Assembly (NCBI GenBank): GCA_946998225.1
Contig: CAMPYH010000001.1
Span: 1 to 64,000, forward strand
Direction: 5' to 3'
Origin: an uncultured Clostridiaceae bacterium
GTDB taxonomy: Bacteria > Bacillota > Clostridia > TANB77 > CAG-508
DNA: 64,000 nucleotides
The first letter of the stretch is position 1, and every line of letters starts with the position of its first letter. The position numbers were made by a program, and so were the translations under genes. Below are positions 1 through 8,900 of this stretch, one piece after another. The notes beneath the pieces are model-generated. The model did no database searches. It saw only the letters and a program-made list of their open reading frames with translations, and was not told where the DNA came from.

Positions 1-81
1 AACCTTAAAGTTTAAATTCTCTAAAGGATATTATTTATTTTTCAATGTTCTTAAACGCTTTCAAAAATTGAAAGCATATTA

Positions 82-110
82 ATTATAATATATCAGTAAA
101 AATGTGTCAA
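82..110 (-). promoter_or_regulatory. Consensus sigma-A promoter firing leftward out of the window
   Basis: On the minus strand a perfect TTGACA (105-110) is followed after exactly 17 bp by a perfect TATAAT (82-87). This is the only fully consensus pair I found in the window. Its transcript would leave the window at position 1. Such strength suits a stable-RNA operon or another highly expressed gene. Confidence 0.8.
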
Positions 111-247
111 GCTTTTTTTATCATTTATTTTCGAAAAATTGGTGATAAAAAAAGAACTATAACTAGTCTTCATTACTGATGCTTTTATATAATAGCACGC
201 CTGCTTATATAATGCAAGTTTTTTTAACAACTTTTTTATAAAAAAAT

Positions 248-277
248 AAAAGTTTCAATTTTAATTTCAAAACTTTT
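248..277. terminator. Possible weak bidirectional terminator after yibE/F
   Basis: AAAAGTTT (248-255) pairs with AAACTTTT (270-277) around a 14-nt loop, with T-rich sequence on either side. It lies about 105 bp downstream of the yibE/F stop. The stem is short and nearly all A/T, so termination activity is uncertain. Confidence 0.35.
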
Positions 278-382
278 ATCTTCCTATATATATAGTATAA
301 AAAATAACACGTTTTTTTAGTTATTTTTATTTTAATTTTAATTTGTATTTTTATTTTTTCATTTAACCCTTTATCTAATTAT

Positions 383-1672
383 TTATTTACTCTTTACATT
401 TTCTTTTTTCTTATTTTCCATAACTTCAAAAATTGATGCAAGAATAGCTGTTGCTGGAACTGTAATTAATATTCCTGTTGCACCAATTATAGATTTAATT
501 ACTTCCTCTAAAATAATTTCTGTATTAAATAAAAATCCTACAGGTGTTATATAAATATGCATAAGCATTGTTTGTACTAAAGTACCACTTATATATGCAA
601 GAAGTAACGTACTTATCATCGTGCTTATGGCATCTTTTCCAACTTCCATACCAGATTTAAAAAGTGTTTTAAAATCCGTAGTTTTAGTTGAATGAGCAAT
701 TTCTCTAATACTAGATGATATAGATAATCCAGTATCCATTATTGCTCCAAGTGCACCTATTAATATAGCCGCCCATGTTATTCCAATTAAATCATATTTT
801 CCAGGTTTTAAATTATTTAATATTATATCTTCTTCTGAAGCAATACCTACTATGTGAAATGTTTTATTTGCATTATATGCAAGAAGTCCTGCAAATAATA
901 CTCCAATTAAATTGCCAAGTATTGCAGAATATGTTTTATGGTTAAACCCATTTATTATTATCATACCAATAATTATTGAATAACTTGCAAGTAAAAGTGT
1001 TGCTAGATATACATTTGATCCAACCAACAGTGCTGGTATATATACTTTTATTATTGCATAACCAATTAAGAATAATAATGCTATTGTATTAAATCCTTTT
1101 AATTTAGCAATTGCTATTACTAAAATAACAAAAACTGATATAAATATTGTAAGCTCAATTCCATGTTCATAACCTGCAAAATGATATACTTCATCTTCGC
1201 CTACCACTACAGATTGAGTAAAAGTTATCTTGTCTCCTTTTTTTACTTTACTTGCATAATTTAAATTTAAATTTACTGCTGTTTCTTCTCTAATTACTTC
1301 AATTGTTTTTCCAATAAGGTCTTCATCTTTTTTATTATATGCTTTAGTAACCTTAACCTTATATACATTTATTTTTCTATCTATATTTTGAAGATTTGGA
1401 ATATTTGTATCAGGATTCATTTTTACTGTTTCCTCTTTTGTCTCTAGTACCTTTCCTCCAAAATATTTTGTTGTATCTGGTTGTGTTTCATATTTTAATT
1501 TATTTCCTATAATATTAAAAAATATTATACTTAAAACTATTAAAATAATACTTGTAAAAAGTTGTTTGGCATTTTCTTTATTTAACGCTCTTTTAAATCC
1601 TTCTTTTTCATCTTCGTTTCCATTTATCTTTTCTATGTTTTTGTTTATTATTTCCTCATAATTGTCTTTCAT
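383..1672 (-). CDS. YibE/F-like integral membrane protein
   Basis: A 429-residue polytopic protein of the YibE/F family, whose transport role is not established. There is one membrane segment near residues 38-58, then an extracytoplasmic domain to about residue 170, then about seven hydrophobic segments. The family hallmark is present in the second half: a DTGLSISSS stretch followed by a conserved region with GKDAISTM and LLAYISG. Length fits the fused YibE/YibF form of Bacillota. The start has a GGAG ribosome site five bases upstream, and the stop of tmk lies 2 bp upstream, so the two are co-transcribed. It is the last gene of the minus-strand run that begins in the T4SS-like operon. The substrate cannot be told from sequence. 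Confidence 0.85.
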   Translation of the reverse strand: MKDNYEEIINKNIEKINGNEDEKEGFKRALNKENAKQLFTSIILIVLSIIFFNIIGNKLKYETQPDTTKYFGGKVLETKEETVKMNPDTNIPNLQNIDRKINVYKVKVTKAYNKKDEDLIGKTIEVIREETAVNLNLNYASKVKKGDKITFTQSVVVGEDEVYHFAGYEHGIELTIFISVFVILVIAIAKLKGFNTIALLFLIGYAIIKVYIPALLVGSNVYLATLLLASYSIIIGMIIINGFNHKTYSAILGNLIGVLFAGLLAYNANKTFHIVGIASEEDIILNNLKPGKYDLIGITWAAILIGALGAIMDTGLSISSSIREIAHSTKTTDFKTLFKSGMEVGKDAISTMISTLLLAYISGTLVQTMLMHIYITPVGFLFNTEIILEEVIKSIIGATGILITVPATAILASIFEVMENKKKENVKSK

Positions 1673-1674
1673 CT

Positions 1675-2376
1675 TTACTCCAAATTCAATTTAGATTTTA
1701 CCACGTTATATATATCATTAGATATATCTTCCCTACTTCTAAATTTACCATCTTTTATACATCTTATTTCATTCCATTTGTATTTAGAAGATATATATTT
1801 AGCTACATAGTATGTCTTTTTTAAATATTCAATATCTTGTTCATGTATATCTTTTTTTAAATCATTTTTATTTAAACTTTGATCTTTTTGTTCTCTAATT
1901 TTCATTAAATCTTCAGCTGTTTCAACTGGTACATCTAAAAAGATTACAACTTCAGGTTTGGGAAGTCCTAAAAGATTGAATTCAAAATCATAAAGCCAGT
2001 CTAAAAATTTTTCTCTTTCAGTAATCCCTTTAATTTTACTTGCCTGATAAGTCATATTTGATGTTGTATATCTATCTATTATTATAATATATCCTTCATT
2101 TATATATTTTTTTATTTCTCGCATATATGTTGCATATCTATCCATGCCAAAAAATATTGAAGATATATATGGATTTATATCATCTGGATTTTCTCCAAAT
2201 TCTCCATTTAAATACATTTTTACAAAAGTTGAAGATTCACTTTCATAATTAGGAAATGAAAATTTTACAACTTTTTTCCCTTCATCATTAAGTCTCTTGC
2301 AAAGTAAATTTGTTTGAGTTTCTTTTCCACTTGCATCTGTTCCTGATTCAATTACTATTATTTTAGAATTAATCAT
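1675..2376 (-). CDS. tmk: Thymidylate kinase (dTMP kinase)
   Basis: A 233-residue cytosolic kinase converting dTMP to dTDP with ATP for DNA precursor synthesis. The P-loop GTDASGKET lies at residues 12-20 right after the first beta strand, and a DRYTTSN motif follows YIIIID, as expected for the TMP-binding DRY region. It resembles the longer thymidylate kinase subtype in which the P-loop is preceded by ESG rather than the usual FEG. It sits between mscS (3 bp upstream) and yibE/F (2 bp downstream). A second tmk elsewhere in the genome is possible, because many Clostridia carry a canonical copy near holB; in this window holB at 45331 has no tmk beside it. Confidence 0.88.
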   Translation of the reverse strand: MINSKIIVIESGTDASGKETQTNLLCKRLNDEGKKVVKFSFPNYESESSTFVKMYLNGEFGENPDDINPYISSIFFGMDRYATYMREIKKYINEGYIIIIDRYTTSNMTYQASKIKGITEREKFLDWLYDFEFNLLGLPKPEVVIFLDVPVETAEDLMKIREQKDQSLNKNDLKKDIHEQDIEYLKKTYYVAKYISSKYKWNEIRCIKDGKFRSREDISNDIYNVVKSKLNLE

Positions 2377-2379
2377 AAA

Positions 2380-3546
2380 TTATATATTCCTTATTTTTAT
2401 ATTATTTTTTTGACGCTTTTCCTTTTTTTCTTCTTGTGGTGATTTTAATGCTTTAGGTTTTCTTTTTTCTTTTGTTTTTTCCAATTGATATACATTAATG
2501 TTTTGATTTTGAAATTCAATATTTTCACTATTCATTATATCAATTATCTCAGATAGCATTTTATCTTGTTGTTTTAAATATTGAACATATCTTGACTCAT
2601 TTATATAGCAATATACATATAAGTTATATCCTTCATTACTTATTTTATTTAAAGCAACTACAACTGTTTCAGCAAGTACTTTTGAATCATTTGAAAATAC
2701 CATATAAATTTTGCCTTTAATTCTTTCAATATCATCACTATTAAGATATATTGGAAGTTTTAAATTTATTTCAATTCTTCTTGTATTAATTGTACTTATA
2801 TTATTAACCGAACTTGTTGCTATTGTAAAGTTAGGTATATTAAGAAGTGAATTATCTAGTCTTCTTATTGTTGTACTTCTAAGAGAAATATCCTCTACTG
2901 TTCCTGATGTATCCATAGAAAAATTTGAACCTTCAAGTGATATAAAATCTCCTATTATAAATGGTTTTTCTGCTATAATGCTTGATCCTGCAATAATATT
3001 TTTAAATACATCTTGTACTGCAAGAGCAATAATTGCTGATCCCACACCAAGACCTGCCATAAGGCCATTTATATTCATCTCAAGTACGGTTAATGTTAAA
3101 AATACTGCTATGATATACACAATTATCTTAAAAATGTTTATTATAAACTTTTTAATCAAAAAGTTTTCATCATTTATATTAAAATATTGTTTTTTAGTTT
3201 TTAATATTTCTGGACTAATAAAATAACTTGTAATTCTTGCTATTGTAAATATTCCAATTATCTTAGTTATTTTTAATACTTTATTTATTAATACTAAGTC
3301 TTTTGACCATATTTTAAGAATAAAATATATTCCTATAGCAATTATAAATAATTTTAAATGTCTGTTTTTAGTATTGATTTTTTCTCTTTCAATTTCTAAA
3401 GCTTTACATATTTTTTTTATAATAAATTCAGATATTATATTTCTCATAAGAACGAAAACCAGCACCAACACTGTAAGTAGTGGTGCCGTAAAAAATTTAC
3501 TTAATTTATTTATATTTAAAACTGTTTCTAAATTAAGTCCGTTCAT
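2380..3546 (-). CDS. mscS: MscS-family mechanosensitive channel
   Basis: A 388-residue small-conductance mechanosensitive channel that releases solutes on hypo-osmotic shock. Several N-terminal membrane segments (about residues 15-35, 65-85, 90-110 and 135-160) lead to the pore helix with the Gly/Ala-rich stretch MAGLGVGSAIIALAVQD. The beta domain follows (FIIGDFI, GTVEDISLRSTTIR, NIPN), which is the family signature. The C-terminus ends in a strongly basic tail rich in Lys and Arg. A GAAGGG ribosome site precedes the ATG. It lies 77 bp downstream of the PBP gene with no clear terminator between them. Confidence 0.93.
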   Translation of the reverse strand: MNGLNLETVLNINKLSKFFTAPLLTVLVLVFVLMRNIISEFIIKKICKALEIEREKINTKNRHLKLFIIAIGIYFILKIWSKDLVLINKVLKITKIIGIFTIARITSYFISPEILKTKKQYFNINDENFLIKKFIINIFKIIVYIIAVFLTLTVLEMNINGLMAGLGVGSAIIALAVQDVFKNIIAGSSIIAEKPFIIGDFISLEGSNFSMDTSGTVEDISLRSTTIRRLDNSLLNIPNFTIATSSVNNISTINTRRIEINLKLPIYLNSDDIERIKGKIYMVFSNDSKVLAETVVVALNKISNEGYNLYVYCYINESRYVQYLKQQDKMLSEIIDIMNSENIEFQNQNINVYQLEKTKEKRKPKALKSPQEEKKEKRQKNNIKIRNI

Positions 3547-3623
3547 TTTTTCCCTTCATTTTCGATTCTTTAAATTAATTCTATCAATACTTTGTATATA
3601 AAATAAATATATATACACATTTT

Positions 3624-5963
3624 TTAATCAATCTTTAAAACTATAACCCTTCCTTTTTCAAGTTCTGTATTTTCTGGAATATTTTGTTCTGAAACAATTC
3701 CAGTTGTTTTATTAACTATATAATTTAATCCAGCATTTTTTAACATCTCTATTGCTAAATCAAGTTTTTGTCCTTTTACATTCGGCATTTTAGTTGTTTC
3801 AAATGTCTCATTTTTAATTTTTAAATATACTGTTCCATTACTACTAACTTCTTTTCCTGCTTCTGGAATTTGTTTTTCTATTTTAATTTCATTTACATTG
3901 CTTACAAGTGGTATTTTCCCTATAAGTCCTTCTTTTTGAAGTATTTGTCTTGCTTCAAAAACAGTTTTACCTTCAACATTTGGAACTTTTATTGTTTTAA
4001 TATCATCATTTTTAGTTATTTTTGTTGTTTTTAAATCTATTACATTTGTCTTTTTCATGCCTGGCAATACATCAGATAAAATTCTAGCAACAAGAGGTGC
4101 CGCTACAACTGATCCTTCATGACTTTTTTCTTTTGGATTTTTGATTATTGCTAAAACTACAATTTCAGGTTCTTCTATTGGTGCCGCACCTACAAAAGAT
4201 GCAACATATCCTGCTTCCAAATTTCCTGGTGAAGGTTCTGATGTACCAGTTTTTCCACCAACACTATATCCATGAACCTTTCCTCTTTTTCCTGTTCCTA
4301 TTTCCACAACATCTCTCATCATATCTCTAATTTCTTTTGAATGTTTTTGTGAAATTACTTTTCTTACTAATTCTGGCTCAACAAATTCTACTGTTCCTTT
4401 TGCTTCATTTTTTATTTTATGTATTATTGTTGGTTTATATAATTGGCCTCCATTTACTACTGCTGAAACTGCATTTAACATTTGAAGTGGATTAACTGTA
4501 AATCTTTGTCCAAATGAAAGTGTTGCAAGCTCAACATTATTAAAACTATCTGATCTAAAGAATTGTCCTAATGATTCGCCAGATATGTCTGCACCTGTTA
4601 GATTAAAAAATCCAAATGCTTCCATATATTTAACAAAATCTTTTTTTCCTATTCTTTGTCCAAGTTGTATCATTGCAGGGTTACATGAATTTTTAACTGC
4701 ATCATGAAGAGACTCAGCTCCATGACCTTGCTTATGCCAGCATCCTATTTTTCTATCTTCAACTTGTTGATAACCAGAGCAATAAAAGTCTCCTGTTGTA
4801 TTAGCTTTTGCCACACCTTGTTCTAATCCAATTGCCGCAGTTATTAGTTTAAATACAGAACCTGGCTCATATGGATCAGATACCGCTCTATTTTTCCATA
4901 TAGCTTGTAATCTATCGTTTTTAGTTTTTATATCTAAGCTATCCCAATTTTCTTTTTTAAGATTTGTAGGAGTAAATGGTTTATTTAAATCGTAATTTGG
5001 AAAGCTTGACATTGCTAAAATTTGTCCATTTTTTGGATTCATTGCAATAACTATTCCACTATCTGCTTTGTATTCTTCAACTGTATTTTTCAAATGTTTT
5101 TCAATTGAATTTTGAAGTTTTATATCTATACTTAAATATATATTTTTACCATTTTCCTCTTTAATAACTTTTGATGGGAATTCTGAAGTAAAGTTTTTAC
5201 TTCCATCTCCTATTGTAGTTATTCTTCCGGGTCTTCCACTTAATACATCATTATATGATCTTTCTAAGCCTTCAAGACCAGTATTGTCTACTCCGCAAAA
5301 ACCTATGAGCTGTGATGCAAGAGAACCATATGGATATACTCTTTTATAGTCTTGATTAAATGCAACCAAATGTGTTAAGTTATTTTCTTTTAAATATTCT
5401 TTATATTTTTTAACCTTATCTACATTGACATATTTTGCAATTATTACATTTTTCTTTTCTTCAAGATCTTTTCTTAAGCCTTTTATATCTATCTCTAATA
5501 TACTAGCTGTATTTACTGTAAATTTTTCAATATCTGTTTTTTTACCATCTTTTGTTTTGTTTTTTAAAAGTTCTTCTGGGTTTAAAGATATACTATCTAC
5601 AGGAACGCTTTGTGCAAGCACTTCTCCATTTCTATCTAATATACTTCCTCTTTCTGGATTTATTATTTTACTTATTACTTGTTGATCTGTTGCTTTTTTT
5701 GTTAATTTTTCTCCTTCAAATATGACTATATATCCTAATCTTCCAATAAGAGCTAAAAATAATATTGCAATAAACACAAGCATTAGATTTATTCTTGTAT
5801 TAAATCTAATTTTTCTAGAAATATTTCCTTTAATATTTCGTAAATTTTTATTATTTTTAGAAGGAAAATCTTTAGCATTTCTGCTAAAGTTTTCTCTTCT
5901 ATCTTTATTCTTTACTATTTCTTTTTTTCTTAGTTTATTATTTTTAATTTTTTTATCTTCCAT
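3624..5963 (-). CDS. Class B penicillin-binding protein with two PASTA domains (SpoVD/FtsI-like)
   Basis: A 779-residue peptidoglycan D,D-transpeptidase anchored by one membrane segment (about residues 58-80) after a basic cytoplasmic tail of about 55 residues. The dimerization domain begins near residue 100 with PERGSILDRNG. The transpeptidase domain carries all three catalytic motifs: SVFK (Ser369, Lys372), SCN (426-428) and KTG (571-573). Two PASTA domains follow (about 652-715 and 717-779). This matches SpoVD and PASTA-bearing FtsI. The usual mraY/murF/mraW neighbours are absent. Instead the gene starts 30 bp after the stop of the T4SS-like operon's last gene, without a terminator, so read-through is likely. 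Whether it serves division, sporulation or the secretion machine cannot be decided from sequence. Confidence 0.92.
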   Translation of the reverse strand: MEDKKIKNNKLRKKEIVKNKDRRENFSRNAKDFPSKNNKNLRNIKGNISRKIRFNTRINLMLVFIAILFLALIGRLGYIVIFEGEKLTKKATDQQVISKIINPERGSILDRNGEVLAQSVPVDSISLNPEELLKNKTKDGKKTDIEKFTVNTASILEIDIKGLRKDLEEKKNVIIAKYVNVDKVKKYKEYLKENNLTHLVAFNQDYKRVYPYGSLASQLIGFCGVDNTGLEGLERSYNDVLSGRPGRITTIGDGSKNFTSEFPSKVIKEENGKNIYLSIDIKLQNSIEKHLKNTVEEYKADSGIVIAMNPKNGQILAMSSFPNYDLNKPFTPTNLKKENWDSLDIKTKNDRLQAIWKNRAVSDPYEPGSVFKLITAAIGLEQGVAKANTTGDFYCSGYQQVEDRKIGCWHKQGHGAESLHDAVKNSCNPAMIQLGQRIGKKDFVKYMEAFGFFNLTGADISGESLGQFFRSDSFNNVELATLSFGQRFTVNPLQMLNAVSAVVNGGQLYKPTIIHKIKNEAKGTVEFVEPELVRKVISQKHSKEIRDMMRDVVEIGTGKRGKVHGYSVGGKTGTSEPSPGNLEAGYVASFVGAAPIEEPEIVVLAIIKNPKEKSHEGSVVAAPLVARILSDVLPGMKKTNVIDLKTTKITKNDDIKTIKVPNVEGKTVFEARQILQKEGLIGKIPLVSNVNEIKIEKQIPEAGKEVSSNGTVYLKIKNETFETTKMPNVKGQKLDLAIEMLKNAGLNYIVNKTTGIVSEQNIPENTELEKGRVIVLKID

Positions 5964-5993
5964 ATTCTACCATTTAAACTTTTATCTCTTTTA

Positions 5994-8900
5994 TTAATTG
6001 TCTTCTGGAATATTTCCTTTTTGCATTTCTTTAATTGATTCTGTTGGTCCTACTGCCCAGATTTGTTTATGTGTATTAAAGATTCTTTCTTTAGAATGTG
6101 TAATACTTCTGTTTCTTGATGCTGGATCTATAACATCATATGTTTTTCCTCCAGGATTTTTTCTTACAACTACTATGAAATGTCCATGACGAGTCCAATA
6201 TCCTACTCCTTCAGAAACTATAAGCACACATCCTTCATCTAATTTTTGATCAACCTCACTTAGATTTATAACATTAATAGGGACATTAAATTCATCTGAA
6301 ACATGTTTAAAGAAACTCCAATCAGTTCCTACCCCTGCTGTATATGTTCCTCTTTCTTCTGAAAGTCGTACCATATCTATTGGGTCTACAGCTCTTCCAA
6401 GTGCTGCAGATATTGCCATTGCTGCTGAGAATGGTCCACATGCATTTTCAGAAATTGCAGATCCTTTATATGTATAATTTTTCCACTTTTTATCTAGTTG
6501 ATTATAGTAATAAAAACCATTAATAAATTCTTTTTCACCTCTATATTCAGATTTTACATATTTGCCAACTGAATATCCATCATATGATTCACTTGAACTT
6601 GATTTTCTTAGATTTAGAAGATCATATGGATTTCTTTCATATTCTTCAACTTTATCTGCTTCAACTGGTGTTGAATAATTACTTTCATTGCTGTTTTCAC
6701 TTTTTTTCTTCTTCTTTTTATCTTTTCCTTTTTCATTATCTTTTTTATCTGAATCCATATATCTTTCAAGTGCCGCTGTAATAGTAGCATTTGTTGTCTT
6801 TACCCAAGCCTCTGCTTCTTCTGGTCCATGTTCTTGCCCTACATATCCATTCATTCCTATTTCACTTACATAGTCAAGGTTTTGAGAATGATATTTATTA
6901 TGTATATATCTTCCAAAATCTAATATTGAATCTCTAACAGTTTTATATTTTCTCCATGTATTGTCATTTGTACTTCCTGGTCTTGATGGACCTACATCAT
7001 AATGATGGACTTTTTCTGATTTTGAACTGCCTGTTATTGAAAATATATTATTATATTCTTTAGGTATAGCTCCCCAGTTTGTTCCACCACTTGATTCAGC
7101 TAGTGATACTGCTGCTGCAAATATTGCATTAACTTCATACATTTCTTGCATTTCCATAAAAGCATCTGCATTTTCATTAATTACTGGGAAATATTCTTCT
7201 GGAAACATCTTCTTAAATGTCTCAGTATCTCCACTTCCAATTTGATTTGGTTCACCATCAATTATTTTTGTTAAATAATCTTCTAAAAATTCTACTCTTA
7301 AATTTGAATAAGGTACTAATAAATATTTATCTAAATGTTCTACAATCTCATCATCTATACTATTCATATACATTATGATTTCTTTATCTGTAGTTTTACC
7401 TATTACTGTTCCTTCTTTAATATATTCACCTATTCTTGATGGTGCATTTTTCTTTCTATCTTCTTTTTCTTTTACTTTTTTTCTTTGTTCTTCTTTAGAT
7501 AATCTTTCTATTTCTGAATCACTTATTTGTGGTTTATATAATGAAGTGTCTTCAATTCCTACATTGATATTTTTAATTATTATTTTATATCCTGCTACTC
7601 CGCCTTTATATTCATCTTCATAAAAGTCTTTATATTGTTCAACTTTATCTTCATTATTTAAAGCAACGATTTCTATACTATTTCCATCTTGTTTAACTAT
7701 TTTTCCTGTAACTGGAGATATTACATTTGTTCCTGGTTCAAATCCTTTTCCATACATTGCTTCTGCTTTTGCAAGTGCTTCTTTTTTATCTTCTCCATCT
7801 AGTGGATTTCCTGATTCATCTTTTAGTTTTTCTTTTATTAGTTCATCTACTTTTTGTTTATTTAATATTTTAACACCAAAATCGTTTTCATCTTTTACAC
7901 CCAATGTATCTGGCCATGTTTTCCCAACTGTTACACCTGGTGTAGGCCAAGTTAAAACTCTTCTAATTCTTTTAGATAGATCATCTACTGTATAGTAATC
8001 TAATTCTAAAAGTAATTCTTTATAGTCTCTATATGCATATTCTGAGTCTAAACTTTCCATATTTTCTAGCATTATACTTCCTGCTAGAAGGTCCATATCT
8101 TTAGATAATTTTCTTTTTAAATTATCTTCTTCGCTATTATTTTCTTCTTTTTCTATTCTTCTTTTATTTATTTCTGTTGCTGTCTTTTCTGTTCCGTCAT
8201 ATATATACCAAGATTTGTCTACAAACAATTCTTTTGTTCTCGGATTTGTTTCTCCTCTTCTTCCATCTTCTGTTTGTTTTACTCTTACATTAAAGTTTTG
8301 TTTTATTTGAATTAAATCTCCAAGTTTTTGTAATTTTTTTATTGATTCTGGCATATCTGGGTCTTCTTGATCTACTTCAAATGTTTGAAAATTTAAATTT
8401 CTATTTTCAAGTGGTACTGACTCTATTTCATATGCTGACCAAACTTTATCTGTTGTTTGGTAATCTACTTCTTTTTCTTTTCCTGAATTTTTTTCTTTAA
8501 ATTTTGTCCAATACTCGCCTTTTTTTATAAATTCATCTTCATCAATCAATGCATATTTTTGTCCTTCATTCATATAAAAATACACATCTCTAAACCAATG
8601 GTTTTCAACTTTATATATTATTGGTAAAAATGATTTATAATTAGCATCAGTTATTTGCTTTACAGCATCTTGTAAATCACTTGTGAAATTAGTAATTAGT
8701 CCACCATTTTCGTCTATATATCTCATTAAAAGATTTTGTAATCCGTAGTTTAAAAGGAAAGTATATCCTTTTTTCTTCTTTTCTTTTCTTTTTGTATTAT
8801 TTGATATACGTGTTGTTTTTAAATATTTTTTTACTGCTTCTGCATTTACAACATATCCATTTATTTTTCTAAAATTTGGTGGATCATTTTCAAATGCAAT

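Larger units (their letters stand above)
1..382. other. Intergenic region at left edge (382 bp)
   Basis: No gene is supported here. The stretch holds one consensus leftward promoter (82-110) and a weak A/T-rich inverted repeat (248-277). On the minus strand, downstream of that promoter, positions 1-60 read like the leader of a Bacillota rRNA operon (a GAACATTGAAAA-type segment followed by A/T-rich sequence). The transcribed gene lies outside the window, so the rRNA idea is inference only. Confidence 0.6.

Noticed and set aside
5994..6500. C39-like domain as a bacteriocin-processing transporter
   Set aside because: There is no ABC transporter or ATPase domain in the protein and no double-glycine leader peptide gene nearby. 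The domain ends a wall-hydrolase-like protein.
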